Shown one piece after another: positions 42,837 to 51,509 of a stretch of DNA of 59,600 nucleotides. Source of the DNA: JAIQFL01 sp035295745 (GTDB lineage Bacteria > Acidobacteriota > Terriglobia > Bryobacterales > Bryobacteraceae); assembly GCA_035295745.1 (NCBI GenBank), contig DATGIL010000092.1, positions 1 through 59,600 on the forward strand. The letters are read 5' to 3'. Numbering within the stretch: position 1 is the first letter of the stretch; each line of letters opens with the position of its first letter. The position numbers were made by a program, and so were the translations under genes. Under the pieces are notes generated by a model. That model did not search any database, was not told where the DNA came from, and was given only the letters and a program-made list of their open reading frames with translations.

Positions 42837-44575
42837 GCGCCCACCTCCTCGGCCCGTTCCGCCGGCCGCACTTCGCGCAGAACTGCGCACCACGCTGGAT
42901 AGCCGCGAGCCGCGGAATACGGATCTTCTTCCAAGGCGAAGGCCACATCGACGCGGGATCCCGACGGCAGCTCGCCCACTCGAGCCGCAAAATTCCACGC
43001 CTTCAATGTGAGCGAGCGGCCGTTCTGCCGAATCCCCACCAAAAGATGTTTGTCCTTCCAGACAGTCGGTGGTCCGGCAATTTCGACGTTGCGTGCCGCG
43101 AATACCGGAACCGGATTTCCGTGCCCGAACGGCGCCAGCGAAAACACTTCCTGCGCGCTGGTCTCGTTCAGGTCCCGCAACTCTACAACGGCGTCGATCT
43201 CCAGGCGCGGCAGAAAGTCCTCGGGACGCAGACGATCCGCCGCGTATGCGTTGAATCTCGCCCGGAACTCCTCCACACGAGAGGCATCCAACGTCACTCC
43301 GGCGGCGTATTTGTGGCCTCCGAACTTCAAGAACAGATCGGACATCGATTCCAGCGCTTCCAGGAGATGAAAGGCCGGAATACTGCGTCCGGATCCCTGT
43401 GCGAGTCCATCTTCCGGATTGCGGCTCAACACGAAGACAGGCCTATGGAAGCGTTCCACCAGCCGGCTCGCGACAATCCCCAGCACGCCGCGGTGCCACT
43501 CCTCGGCATAATAGACGAGCGCAGCCGCCGTGTCTTCGATGGCCACCCGCTCGCACATATCGCGAATCTCGGCCTCCACCGTCTGCCGTTCGGCATTCTG
43601 ATCGTGGAGTTGTTTTGCCAGTTCCTTGGCCCGTGACTCGTTGCTCGTGAGGAACATCTCCACGACCGCCCTGGCGGTGTCCATGCGACCCGCCGCATTC
43701 ATCCGCGGAGCGATCTGAAACGCCACCTGCCGCGCCGTGGGTACATTTTCCGACGTGAAGCCAGCCACCTCCAGGATGGCCCGCAATCCGGGATTACGGA
43801 CGTCCTTGAGGCCGTCGAGGCCATGCTTCACGAAGATGCGATTTTCGCCCGTAAGCGGCACCACGTCGGCCACTGTCGCGATCGCCACCAGCTTGAGAAG
43901 AGATTCCGCAATCTTCCTGGCCCTCGCAGGGGGAAACGAGTCTCCCGACAGGAGCGCCTGCGCCACCTTGAATGCCACGCCCGCGCCGCACAGGTTCTTT
44001 TCCGGGTATGAACAGTCGGGACGGTTGGGATTCAATACCGCCAGAGCGGGAGGCAGTTCGGCCTCAGGTAGGTGATGATCGGTAACGATCACGTCGATAC
44101 CGAGCTCATTCGCGCGCCGCACCACTTCGCAGGCGCGGATTCCGGTGTCGACGCTGATGATCAGCTTGACACCCTGAGCGGCGGCAGCGTCCACTACTTC
44201 CGGGCGCATCCCGTACCCGTCCTTGAGGCGATGGGGGATGTGATAGCCGGCGGTCCCTCCCGCAATCTCGATGGCCTTCGTGAGCAGCACCACGGCGGTC
44301 GTGCCGTCCACGTCGTAGTCGCCGTAGATCAGGATCTTCTCGCCTGCGCTGATCGCCCGCCGGAGCCGCTCGATGGCGGGCCGCATGTCTTGCAGTGCGA
44401 GAGGGTCGTGGAGACTCTCAAAGGAAGGCGTGAGGAATTGCCGGGCGGCGGCGGCGGTAGCGAATCCGCGATGGAGCAGCACGTGCGCGGCGGGCCGGCC
44501 GATTCGCAGGGCCAAAGCTAACGCATCGGCCTCGCGCGGATCGAAAACCGGGAGGATCCATTGGGCGCTACTCAT
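42833..44575 (-). CDS. recJ: Single-strand-specific exonuclease RecJ
   Basis: A 580-residue DHH-family exonuclease (5'-3' on single-stranded DNA; recombination and mismatch repair). Motifs in order: ILIYGDYDVDGTTAVVLL (~75), DVIVTDHHLPEAELPP (~155), the APRMNAAGRMDTA motif (~290), and the DHHA1 motif FGGHKYAAGVTLDAS (~415), then an OB-like C-terminus. ATG 44575 (SSAQWILPVFD) is the family start; the frame runs on to 44827, but through repeat-derived sequence. The downstream SnoaL-like gene overlaps by ATGA. Confidence 0.9.
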   Translation of the reverse strand: MSSAQWILPVFDPREADALALALRIGRPAAHVLLHRGFATAAAARQFLTPSFESLHDPLALQDMRPAIERLRRAISAGEKILIYGDYDVDGTTAVVLLTKAIEIAGGTAGYHIPHRLKDGYGMRPEVVDAAAAQGVKLIISVDTGIRACEVVRRANELGIDVIVTDHHLPEAELPPALAVLNPNRPDCSYPEKNLCGAGVAFKVAQALLSGDSFPPARARKIAESLLKLVAIATVADVVPLTGENRIFVKHGLDGLKDVRNPGLRAILEVAGFTSENVPTARQVAFQIAPRMNAAGRMDTARAVVEMFLTSNESRAKELAKQLHDQNAERQTVEAEIRDMCERVAIEDTAAALVYYAEEWHRGVLGIVASRLVERFHRPVFVLSRNPEDGLAQGSGRSIPAFHLLEALESMSDLFLKFGGHKYAAGVTLDASRVEEFRARFNAYAADRLRPEDFLPRLEIDAVVELRDLNETSAQEVFSLAPFGHGNPVPVFAARNVEIAGPPTVWKDKHLLVGIRQNGRSLTLKAWNFAARVGELPSGSRVDVAFALEEDPYSAARGYPAWCAVLREVRPAERAEEVGA

Positions 44576-44862
44576 GCTGCCACCGTGCCGAAGATCGTTG
44601 CCAGGCACGACCGTGAGATGACGGGAAAGAATCGCCCGCCAACGGCCAGCGCTGCGGCCTGCTCTCGTCGCAAAAGTCCCAGACCTGATGAACGCCCGAA
44701 AAGTCTCGACACGGCAAACAGGAGTGGTCTTGCGCTGCTTCGCCGCCATGGATTCCCATGAAAGCGCCGGGTTCGCCAGGCAGATCGGCTCGGCCACGGC
44801 GACACGCCGCGAACCCCCTACCCCCAACCCCTGCTTTCAAGGGTGTTTGCGCCATGTTGCCG
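44576..44862. repeat. Repeat-derived spacer upstream of recJ
   Basis: No gene. It holds an inverted, degenerate copy of the double-hairpin family (44697-44735: TCTCGACACGGCAAACAGG...TTGCGC). It also holds CCCCCAACCCCTGCTTTCA (44821-44839), found again exactly at 54466-54484, followed by GTGTTTGCGCC, the family's start on the minus strand. Confidence 0.6.
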
Positions 44863-45357
44863 TCAGTTCTTGGAATAGTAGCCGCCCAGGGAATCGTCGT
44901 CCATCGAGCCATCGTCTTCCGCCAAACGCGTGGCGATCTCATCTTCGATGCTCTGAAAGTCCTCGTACCAATCCGGCTGTACCTCGTATATATACAGACG
45001 AGACTGGTAGTCAAAGGCAATTTCCAGACTGCAGGTCACGCCCGTGAAGATGCGCAGATCCCTTAGACGCGACTCGTATTCGCGCTTTTCGTCGCGAGTC
45101 AGCTCACAGTCGTCGAGTTGCGTCAAGAGCTCGTCGACGTCGCTCACTTCGAACTCTTGCGCTGCGAAAAGAATCAGTTTGACGCCGCTCTGCCGCGCTA
45201 CCTCCAGGAACATCTGGTAGTCGGGGAACCGCTCGGTGTCCCACAGTACCATCGGCAGGCCATTGAGGCCGCCCGGAGTGCTGTGAAACACGGCGAATCC
45301 TGAGGCGCTCAAATACTCCAGGATCTCTTGTTTGAGTGTGTCTAGATTTAAGTCCAC
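44863..45357 (-). CDS. Conserved hypothetical protein
   Basis: A 164-residue acidic cytosolic protein, no signal peptide or membrane span. Helix-rich N-terminus (LDTLKQEILEYLSASGFAVF), a central WDTERFPDYQMFLEVAR and FAAQEFEVSDVDELLTQLDD, then a strand-rich part (CSLEIAFDYQSRLYIYEVQP) and an acidic tail. Function unknown. It ends 288 bases before recJ on the same strand and follows the aldehyde dehydrogenase tail. Confidence 0.7.
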   Translation of the reverse strand: MDLNLDTLKQEILEYLSASGFAVFHSTPGGLNGLPMVLWDTERFPDYQMFLEVARQSGVKLILFAAQEFEVSDVDELLTQLDDCELTRDEKREYESRLRDLRIFTGVTCSLEIAFDYQSRLYIYEVQPDWYEDFQSIEDEIATRLAEDDGSMDDDSLGGYYSKN

Positions 45358-45372
45358 GTTACCGCCTCAGCC

Positions 45373-45570
45373 CTAAGCTAGCACCAGAATATCAGAGGGT
45401 CCAGCCAGGTCTCGGGCAGAAGGTGTGACGATCGTCTTCGGCCCGATATAGATCCTTCGCTTTTCGCGAATCGCCATTCGCACATCCGCTTCACAAACGA
45501 AGTCGACCACCGGACGTGGCGGTTCAGGTTTGGGCGATTCGGCAGGCCCCACGGGGCACTGCGGAGTCAG
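45373..45570 (-). other. In-frame coding-like extension after the aldehyde dehydrogenase stop
   Basis: Directly after the TGA at 45571-45573, and in the same frame, 65 more sense codons follow before a TAG at 45373-45375. The stretch reads like protein: a Pro-rich linker (GPAESPKPEPPRPVV), then DFVCEADVRMAIREKRRIYI and GPKTIVTPSARDLAGPSDIL. The latter resembles segments I associate with microcompartment proteins, but I cannot name the family. It could be read through the UGA, be a dead end left by a stop mutation, or start at a GTG (45552). Confidence 0.55.
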
Positions 45571-47211
45571 TCAGCTAAATCCCTGCGAACCACCACCGCG
45601 ACGCGACAGAAACCGGTCCACCACTTCGGCCGCTACGTTCCCGAGCACGGATTGCGTGGGTTTGGGAGCTTCTGCTGGCTTGGGCGAATCGCACGAACAG
45701 GAATGCGTGGACGCGGGCACTGCTACTGCGATTCCGCGCGACGCCAGATATCGCTCCACTGCCGCCACGATCGCGCCACGATCGACGGGGCCAACCACTC
45801 CCGGGCCGGGACCCGTCGGCGCCGCGTTGTAGTCGAGCGGCATTTCGAAGGCTTCTTCCGGCTTCCTGACCACGTAGGCCAGCCTCTTGATGTTGTACAG
45901 GTGCTGCGGGCCCACATTGTCTGACGTGATGTTTCCGGCGACCGCTCCACATCCGAGCGTCATTGAGGGAAATACGTTGGTCGTGATTCCCGTCGAGCCC
46001 TGCGGAGCCGGAGTGTTGACCAGAATGCGATTCGCGGGCATTCGCAAGGCATACTCGCGTGTGCGTGCGTCGTTCTTCGAGTAGATGGCCGCGGTGTGTC
46101 CTGCCCCTCCGAATTTCAGCAGCGCAAAGCAGGTATCCATGGCTGCCTGGAAATCGGAAACGAAGTAGAGCGAAAGCACCGGCGAGAGCTTCTCGGCCGA
46201 GAGTGGGTGCTGCTTGCCGACGCCGCCCACTTCCGCGCAAATAATTGAAGTGTCGGCAGGAACCTCGAAGCCTGCCATCTTCGCGATTTTAGCCGGCGCT
46301 TGTCCCACACACTGCGGGTTCACCGTCCAGTTCGGCATGATCAGCAATTTGCCGAGCGCGTCCTTCTGCGTCTCATTCGCGATGTATGCCTTCTGCGCTT
46401 TGAGCAGGCTGACGATCCGCTCCCGCATCGGCGCTTCGGCGACGATCGCCTGTTCACTGGAGCAGACAGTGCCGTAATCGAACGACTTGCCGGTCACAAT
46501 CTTGGCGATGGCATCTTCAAGATCGGCAGAGGTGTCGACCAGCACGGGAACGTTGCCGGGGCCCACACCGAAAGCCGGCTTGCCGCTCGAATAGGCCGCC
46601 TTCACGATGCCATGTCCGCCGGTAGAGAGAATCACGCCGGTTCGCTCGTGGTGCATCAGGGCATTGGTGCCTTCCATGGTGGCGATGTCCACGCATTGGA
46701 TCAAGCCCTCCGGCGCGCCGGCTTCGATCGCGGCTTGCGACAGGATCGCGGCGGTCTCGCAGGTGCATTTGTGCGCGCGTGGATGCGGGCTGATCACGAT
46801 GGCATTGCCGGCCTTGAGCGAGACCAGGGTCTTATAGATGGCCGTCGAGGTCGGATTGGTAGTTGGCAAAATGGCCGCCACCACGCCCACGGGCACGGCA
46901 ATCTCCACGATTTTTTCTTCGGGAACTTCGCGAATGATGCCGATGGTCTTCATGCCGCGCATGCGGCGGGGAAGCCAGTCGCAACACAGCAGGTTCTTGA
47001 TGTACTTATCTTTGGCGTTGCCGTAGCCGGTCTCTTCGACGGCGAAGTCCGCCAAACGCCGCGCATTGGCACGCGCCGCCGCTGCCATGCGCTCAATGAT
47101 GGAATCGACCTGCTCTTGTGTGAACTTGCGGTAAGTTTGCCAGGCGGTATAGGCCTTTTCGACCTTGGTGCGGACTTCCTGGACCGAGAGCAGGTCTTTA
47201 TCGGCGAGCAT
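45571..47211 (-). CDS. Acylating aldehyde dehydrogenase, microcompartment type (PduP/EutE-like)
   Basis: A 546-residue CoA-acylating aldehyde dehydrogenase. Core motifs: AAILPTTNPTSTAIYKTLVS (~112), GHGIVKAAYSSGKPAFGVGP (~199), the catalytic cysteine in FDYGTVCSSEQ (Cys250) and GCGAVAGNITSDNVGPQHLY (~440). The enzyme would turn an aldehyde, CoA and NAD+ into acyl-CoA. Beyond ~470 there is a tail with two amphipathic helices (AIVAAVERYLASRGI and SVLGNVAAEVVDRFLSRR) joined by a Pro/Ala linker, typical of peptides that target cargo to microcompartment shells. The shell gene lies 7 bases upstream. The TGA stop is followed by an in-frame coding-like stretch. Confidence 0.87.
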   Translation of the reverse strand: MLADKDLLSVQEVRTKVEKAYTAWQTYRKFTQEQVDSIIERMAAAARANARRLADFAVEETGYGNAKDKYIKNLLCCDWLPRRMRGMKTIGIIREVPEEKIVEIAVPVGVVAAILPTTNPTSTAIYKTLVSLKAGNAIVISPHPRAHKCTCETAAILSQAAIEAGAPEGLIQCVDIATMEGTNALMHHERTGVILSTGGHGIVKAAYSSGKPAFGVGPGNVPVLVDTSADLEDAIAKIVTGKSFDYGTVCSSEQAIVAEAPMRERIVSLLKAQKAYIANETQKDALGKLLIMPNWTVNPQCVGQAPAKIAKMAGFEVPADTSIICAEVGGVGKQHPLSAEKLSPVLSLYFVSDFQAAMDTCFALLKFGGAGHTAAIYSKNDARTREYALRMPANRILVNTPAPQGSTGITTNVFPSMTLGCGAVAGNITSDNVGPQHLYNIKRLAYVVRKPEEAFEMPLDYNAAPTGPGPGVVGPVDRGAIVAAVERYLASRGIAVAVPASTHSCSCDSPKPAEAPKPTQSVLGNVAAEVVDRFLSRRGGGSQGFS

Positions 47212-47218
47212 CGGCCGT

Positions 47219-47500
47219 TTACTTCTTCAGGCCGCCAGTGGGGAGGACCTTTTCCACCTCCTCATGCGGCCGGGGAATTACATGGACGGAGACGAGTTCT
47301 CCCACGCGGCGAGCCGCGGCCGCACCCGCGTCCGTCGCGGCCTTGACCGCGCCGACGTCGCCGCGGACCATCACGCAGACCAATCCGGCGCCGACAAATT
47401 CCTTGCCGGTCAACACCACATTGGCGGTTTTGACCATGGCATCGGCGGCCTCGATTGCGCCCACCAAACCCTTCGTTTCAATCAGGCCTAGGGCCTCCAT
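47219..47500 (-). CDS. Bacterial microcompartment shell protein (BMC-H)
   Basis: A 93-residue single-BMC-domain protein: MEALGLIETKGLVGAIEAAD at the start, MVKTANVVLTGKEFVGAG, VMVRGDVGAVKAATDAG and the end HVIPRPHEEVEKVLP. Such proteins form the hexagonal tiles of shells (CcmK/PduA/EutM type). It is followed after 7 bases by the acylating aldehyde dehydrogenase, so the pair is one operon. No pentamer (EutN/CcmL), trimer or other cargo gene is in the window, so the rest of the organelle must be encoded elsewhere, or this is a satellite locus. Confidence 0.93.
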   Translation of the reverse strand: MEALGLIETKGLVGAIEAADAMVKTANVVLTGKEFVGAGLVCVMVRGDVGAVKAATDAGAAAARRVGELVSVHVIPRPHEEVEKVLPTGGLKK

Positions 47501-47572
47501 TCGTCCTCCAGTCAGGGTGAAAGTCCTACCGTATCACAATTCACGCGGTGATTGCCTCACCAGAGAAGGTCG

Positions 47573-47617
47573 GGGCGCAAACACTTTGTTTGCCGCGTCG
47601 AGACTCATCTCGACGCT
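47573..47617 (+). repeat. Double-hairpin dispersed repeat, copy 2
   Basis: First stem GCAAACA / TGTTTGC with loop CTT (47578-47594). Second stem GCGTCGAGA / TCTCGACGC with loop CTCA (47596-47617). It lies between the shell gene and the nucleotidyltransferase gene. Confidence 0.8.
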
Positions 47618-47676
47618 TTTCGTGCGTCCACCAAATCTGCCAGCAGGAGTTCCCTGCGCTGCGCAGCCTGTATCCC

Positions 47677-48315
47677 TCATCCTTCGACGTCAGGCTTGCC
47701 CTCGGCGTGTTGCCGCCGGGCATCCCGGAGGCGATCCAGCAAAAGCGCCGGCAAGCTTGCCTCGATTTCGGATGAAATCAGGCCCACATCGTCCAGAATC
47801 TCTAAATGGACCACATCCTTCGGGCGAAACGAATTCAGCTTCATCTGGATCAGGTCCTGCAAGGGAGCGACCGGGATCGTGATGCCAAACAGTTCTTTCG
47901 TTTCGGGCCGCAACGGCGGATGCGGCAACGGTTGAGTCGACTTCGATTTTTCCCCGACGAAAAGCAGATGAATCCCTTCCCCAAGGCCTTCACCAGGACG
48001 CATCAAGGCATACCCGCCCATGATCTTCTTGGCTTCATACCCAATGGATTTCACAGCTTCCGTAATTCTGGATAGGTCGTTCCGATCCGCCAGGAGATCC
48101 ACATCACGGGTGAGAAAAGTCTCGCTTCGGTGTGACCGCGCGATATGGGCGTTGACAGCCATGCCGCCCACCACCTCGAATTCCACACCGGCCTCGCGTA
48201 AAGCCTTCGCGATTATCTCTAGCTTATTGATGAGGGCGAACATGCCCGCTTCAAAGACGATGTTGACTCCACCATGCGCGACATTTTCGGATAGAAACTG
48301 TTCGAACGTCCTCAT
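47677..48315 (-). CDS. Nucleotidyltransferase-like protein (AbiEii/MNT type)
   Basis: A 212-residue protein with the nucleotidyltransferase fold: EFEVVGGMAVNAHIARSHRS (~45-64), then TRDVDLLADRNDL (~68) with the D-x-D metal pair, and IPVAPLQDLIQMKLNSFRPK (~150). It resembles AbiEii-like or orphan minimal nucleotidyltransferases. The cognate AbiEi-type antitoxin is not next to it, so a toxin-antitoxin role is not supported; a stand-alone modifying enzyme is as likely. Confidence 0.7.
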   Translation of the reverse strand: MRTFEQFLSENVAHGGVNIVFEAGMFALINKLEIIAKALREAGVEFEVVGGMAVNAHIARSHRSETFLTRDVDLLADRNDLSRITEAVKSIGYEAKKIMGGYALMRPGEGLGEGIHLLFVGEKSKSTQPLPHPPLRPETKELFGITIPVAPLQDLIQMKLNSFRPKDVVHLEILDDVGLISSEIEASLPALLLDRLRDARRQHAEGKPDVEG

Positions 48316-48420
48316 CTAGCCTTGCGATCTTCGCCCTTCACCCATAGTTTACAACCCGATGTTCCTTGTCCCGCCGCCTCTATGTGATAGCATCTAACCA
48401 ATCCAACCGAGGAGGGACTC

Positions 48421-49518
48421 GTGACATTACCACGCTCGTTTACCAGACTGGCTGCCGGCATGTGCTGCGCGGCCGCACTAGCTTTCGGCGCCAGCACTGT
48501 CGCTATGACGGCCGGCAAAGCTCAACTCAAGTCCGCCGGACCCCTGGCCTTCGGGCCTGACGGTATCCTGTTTGTCGGTGATTCCGTCGGAGCCGCGATC
48601 GTCGCGCTTGACGTGAATGATCACACCGCAGCAAAGTCGGGCGGAACCGTCGAAATCAAAGGCATCAACGAGAAGATCGCCGCGATGCTCGGCACTGCCG
48701 CTGACCAGATCACTATCCAGGACGTAGTAGTCAATCCGATCTCGAAGAACGTCTACCTCTCCGTTTCGCGTGGCCGCGGTCCCGACGCCGTTCCCGTAAT
48801 TCTGCGCGTCGATTCTGCCGCCAAGATTTCCGAAGTCTCACTCGATAACATCAGGCATTCGTCCGTCGGCCTCCCCGACCCACCCACGATCGCCAGCGAC
48901 AATCCGCGCGCGCAGCAGCAGCGGATGGAGGTGATCACCTCTGTGAAGTATGTGGACGGAAAGGTGTTCGTGGCCGGACTCTCCAACGAGGAGTTCTCAT
49001 CGAGCTTGCGCTCTATCCCCTTCCCATTCACCGAAGCCAGCAAAGCGGCAGGAATCGAGATCTGGCACGGATCGCACGGCAGATTCGAAACCAATGCCCC
49101 GGTGCGTACCTTCGTTCCCTACGAGATCGACCACAAGGCCAGCATCCTGGCCGCGTACACTTGCACGCCGCTGGTGAAAATTCCGGTATCCGAACTCAAG
49201 CCCGGCAGCAAAGTGAAAGGCACGACCATTGCGGAACTCGGCGCCGGCAATCGGCCGCTCGACATGATCGTCTACGATAAGGGCGGGAAGCACTTCATCC
49301 TGATGGCCAACAGCGCTCGCGGGGTGATGAAGCTGTCTGCCGATAACCTCGATACCTTCCAGCCCATCACAAAGCAAACCGAGCCCGCTGGCGTTCCGTA
49401 CGAGACCATTGCCGATCTCAAGGGCGTGCAGCAGCTCGACAAGTTCGACGACGGGAGTGCGCTGGTGCTGATGAACAGCGGCAGCTCCCTCGACCTGCGC
49501 ACGGTGCCGCTACCCTAA
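48421..49518 (+). CDS. Secreted protein, possible beta-propeller
   Basis: A 365-residue exported protein (signal peptide to about residue 30). The mature part shows blade-like strands (LAFGPDGILFVGDSVGAAIV, VVNPISKNVYLSVSRGRGPD, MIVYDKGGKHFILMANSARG) typical of beta-propellers, but no catalytic motif. The GTG start follows GGAGGGA. It precedes another exported-protein gene by 17 bases, probably as an operon. Function unknown. Confidence 0.68.
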   Translation: MTLPRSFTRLAAGMCCAAALAFGASTVAMTAGKAQLKSAGPLAFGPDGILFVGDSVGAAIVALDVNDHTAAKSGGTVEIKGINEKIAAMLGTAADQITIQDVVVNPISKNVYLSVSRGRGPDAVPVILRVDSAAKISEVSLDNIRHSSVGLPDPPTIASDNPRAQQQRMEVITSVKYVDGKVFVAGLSNEEFSSSLRSIPFPFTEASKAAGIEIWHGSHGRFETNAPVRTFVPYEIDHKASILAAYTCTPLVKIPVSELKPGSKVKGTTIAELGAGNRPLDMIVYDKGGKHFILMANSARGVMKLSADNLDTFQPITKQTEPAGVPYETIADLKGVQQLDKFDDGSALVLMNSGSSLDLRTVPLP

Positions 49519-49535
49519 GCCGTCACCAATCTGCC

Positions 49536-50636
49536 GTGCTTCGAAATCGTGACTGTTGGCGACTGACGGGGCTGTTCAGCCTGGCCCTTTTTCTGGCGCC
49601 GATCGCCCTCGCTCAGACTCCGGTCATCGTGATGGAGTCGGGCGCCTTCCGGGTCACCGGATGGCGGGCGGCGGCGCCTCCTCTCAATGGTTGGTCCACT
49701 GTACTCTCTGTCTATGCAGGCGAAGGTGATGTGCCGCCCGTGCTCGGCAGTTACTCGGTGGTGGACGGATGCCTCGTCTTTGCTCCGCGATTTCCCATTG
49801 CACCTGGTATGCACGTGAGGGCTGTTTTCCAGGCTCCGAACGGCGTTCCCGTCGAAGCGGCATTCGACCTTCCGAAACAGGAGACTCCAGCGCCGGCAAC
49901 CCGCGTGGCGCACGTCTACCCATCCACGGGGATCCTGCCCGAGAATCAGCTCAAGTTCTACCTCTACTTTTCCGCTCCCATGCAGAAAGGACAAGCCTGG
50001 CAGCGGATTCATCTTTTGGATGCAGATGGCAACCGCGTGGCTCTGCCGTTCCTGGAACTCGACGAAGAGCTTTGGGACCGCGACAACACTCGCCTTACGG
50101 TGTTGTTCGACCCCGGCCGCATCAAGCGCGGGCTGGTGCCTTTGAAAGAAGACGGGCCGTCGATTGTCGCGGGCAAGCATTACACCCTGGTGATCGATCG
50201 AGACTGGCCGGACAGCCGCGGTGCGGCACTCGTGGAAGAGTTCCGCAAAGAGTTTCGTGTCGGGCCGGCCGATCGAACCCCACCGAACCCCGCAAAGTGG
50301 CACGTCCTCACACCGCATCCTGACACCACCGAGGCATTGGTGCTCGATTTTGCCAAGCCGATGGATTACGCCCTCCTGCAACATCTGCTGGAAGTCACCG
50401 GACCGGGCGGCCGCATCGCTGGCACTGTCGCGGTGGTGAAGGACGAGACCGAGTGGCGCTTCACCCCGCAACAGCCGTGGAAGATCGGCGATTATCAATT
50501 GGTGATTCAAACCGCTCTCGAAGACCTTGCCGGCAACCATGTGGGCCGCGCCTTCGACGTCGACGTGTTCGATCACGTCACGCAGAAGATCTCGAAAGAA
50601 ACCACTTCTTTACCGTTTCGGATTCGTCGTCAGTAG
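49536..50636 (+). CDS. Secreted protein with Ig-like (Big_5-type) segments
   Basis: A 366-residue exported protein with signal peptide (residues 8-26). Two segments resemble bacterial Ig-like domains: VYPSTGILPENQLKFYLYFS with PMQKGQAW (~128), and LTPHPDTTEALVLDFAKPMD (~260) leading to QPWKIGDYQLVIQTALEDLA and GNHVGRAFDVDV. These are common in surface adhesins and carbohydrate-related proteins. It follows the propeller-like gene and its 3' end overlaps the convergent minus-strand gene by 27 bases. Confidence 0.66.
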   Translation: MLRNRDCWRLTGLFSLALFLAPIALAQTPVIVMESGAFRVTGWRAAAPPLNGWSTVLSVYAGEGDVPPVLGSYSVVDGCLVFAPRFPIAPGMHVRAVFQAPNGVPVEAAFDLPKQETPAPATRVAHVYPSTGILPENQLKFYLYFSAPMQKGQAWQRIHLLDADGNRVALPFLELDEELWDRDNTRLTVLFDPGRIKRGLVPLKEDGPSIVAGKHYTLVIDRDWPDSRGAALVEEFRKEFRVGPADRTPPNPAKWHVLTPHPDTTEALVLDFAKPMDYALLQHLLEVTGPGGRIAGTVAVVKDETEWRFTPQQPWKIGDYQLVIQTALEDLAGNHVGRAFDVDVFDHVTQKISKETTSLPFRIRRQ

Positions 50637-51509
50637 CGTGTACAAGACCCAGCCAGTTGTCGAAATGTGTTCAGCGTAGCTCTGCTGGCCCGATGGACGT
50701 GTTGTCTCCATCCAACCGCCCGCAGGCAACTGGCGCGACAGCAGAAACTCACGTCCGCGTGCTGCCGCCGTGGCCGTAATGCCTGGCGCATCCACGGCGT
50801 GCAATGCCAGAAGCACGATGGCGGTATCGAAGTCCTCCGCCGGCATGTGGATTTGCGGCCCCCAGCCGCCATCGCTGGTCTGCGCTTTCAGCACCAGGTC
50901 GAGGCACTTTGCCCGAATGGTGGCAGATTTCGGCATGGCAAGCAGTGTCGCCGCCGCGTCCAGGACATTGGCCGGGGTGCTGGCTTCGAACCACCGATCG
51001 GCGCGCACGATCGCCTGACGAAATCGCGAGGCATCGGCCGCTTCCAATGTCTGTCGTGCGAGGTAGGTGGCCAATGCGATGCCGTAAGTAGCTGGTGCGC
51101 CGGGCATGCCGCCGGTATCGACGCGCCAGGATCCGTCAGGATCCTGGAAATCCAGAAGAGCTTGCGCGGCGGCTGAGAGCGCGCCGCGGTCTGGAAGTTG
51201 CGCCTCCGCCAGAGTTGCGGCGAATTGAACGTGCGCCAGTTTCGGACTGCTGAATCCCGGGGTGCCTTGATGATCGTCCCAGTGTGCCGGCATAAGGAGC
51301 CAGGCAGTGGTGTCAGCGAGAGCTTCTGAAGAAATTGCATAGCCGCGATGAGAGGCCAGGAAAAGCGCCCGGGCGGCGTCACCGTTATTGTGGCAGGAAT
51401 AGCAGTGATTCTCACGGTGCCAGCGGGGAACTTCCACGGACAAGTAATCGATGGCTCGTTGTTCCGGCGAGGCTGCAGCGAGAAAAAAGAGTGGAAGCGC
51501 CCACCACAC
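50610..51509 (-). CDS. Secreted alpha/alpha-barrel protein with CxxCH (terpene-cyclase-like repeats)
   Basis: A 299-residue exported protein (signal peptide 1-14). After ~20 residues of the mature part comes CYSCHNN, a c-type heme-binding or metal motif. The remainder has squalene-hopene-cyclase/prenyltransferase-like repeats: ALLDFQDPDGSWRVDTGGMP, LVLKAQTSDGGWGPQIHMPA and LLSRQLPAGGWMETTRPSGQ. The DxDD catalytic motif of squalene-hopene cyclases is not seen, so it is not a hopene synthase. Such CxxCH-plus-repeat proteins occur in Acidobacteria and Planctomycetes with unknown roles. It converges on the upstream exported-protein gene. Confidence 0.7.
   Translation of the reverse strand: MWWALPLFFLAAASPEQRAIDYLSVEVPRWHRENHCYSCHNNGDAARALFLASHRGYAISSEALADTTAWLLMPAHWDDHQGTPGFSSPKLAHVQFAATLAEAQLPDRGALSAAAQALLDFQDPDGSWRVDTGGMPGAPATYGIALATYLARQTLEAADASRFRQAIVRADRWFEASTPANVLDAAATLLAMPKSATIRAKCLDLVLKAQTSDGGWGPQIHMPAEDFDTAIVLLALHAVDAPGITATAAARGREFLLSRQLPAGGWMETTRPSGQQSYAEHISTTGWVLYTLLTTNPKR

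Noticed and set aside
44576..44827. N-terminal extension of RecJ
   Set aside because: These codons lie in repeat-derived DNA and precede the family's normal start at 44575.
45571..45573. UGA decoded as selenocysteine
   Set aside because: The UGA follows the enzyme's targeting tail, not an active-site position, and no selenocysteine-insertion hairpin or selA/selB gene is seen here.
47677..48315. AbiE-type toxin-antitoxin or phage-defence system
   Set aside because: Only a nucleotidyltransferase-like gene is present; no AbiEi-type partner is adjacent.
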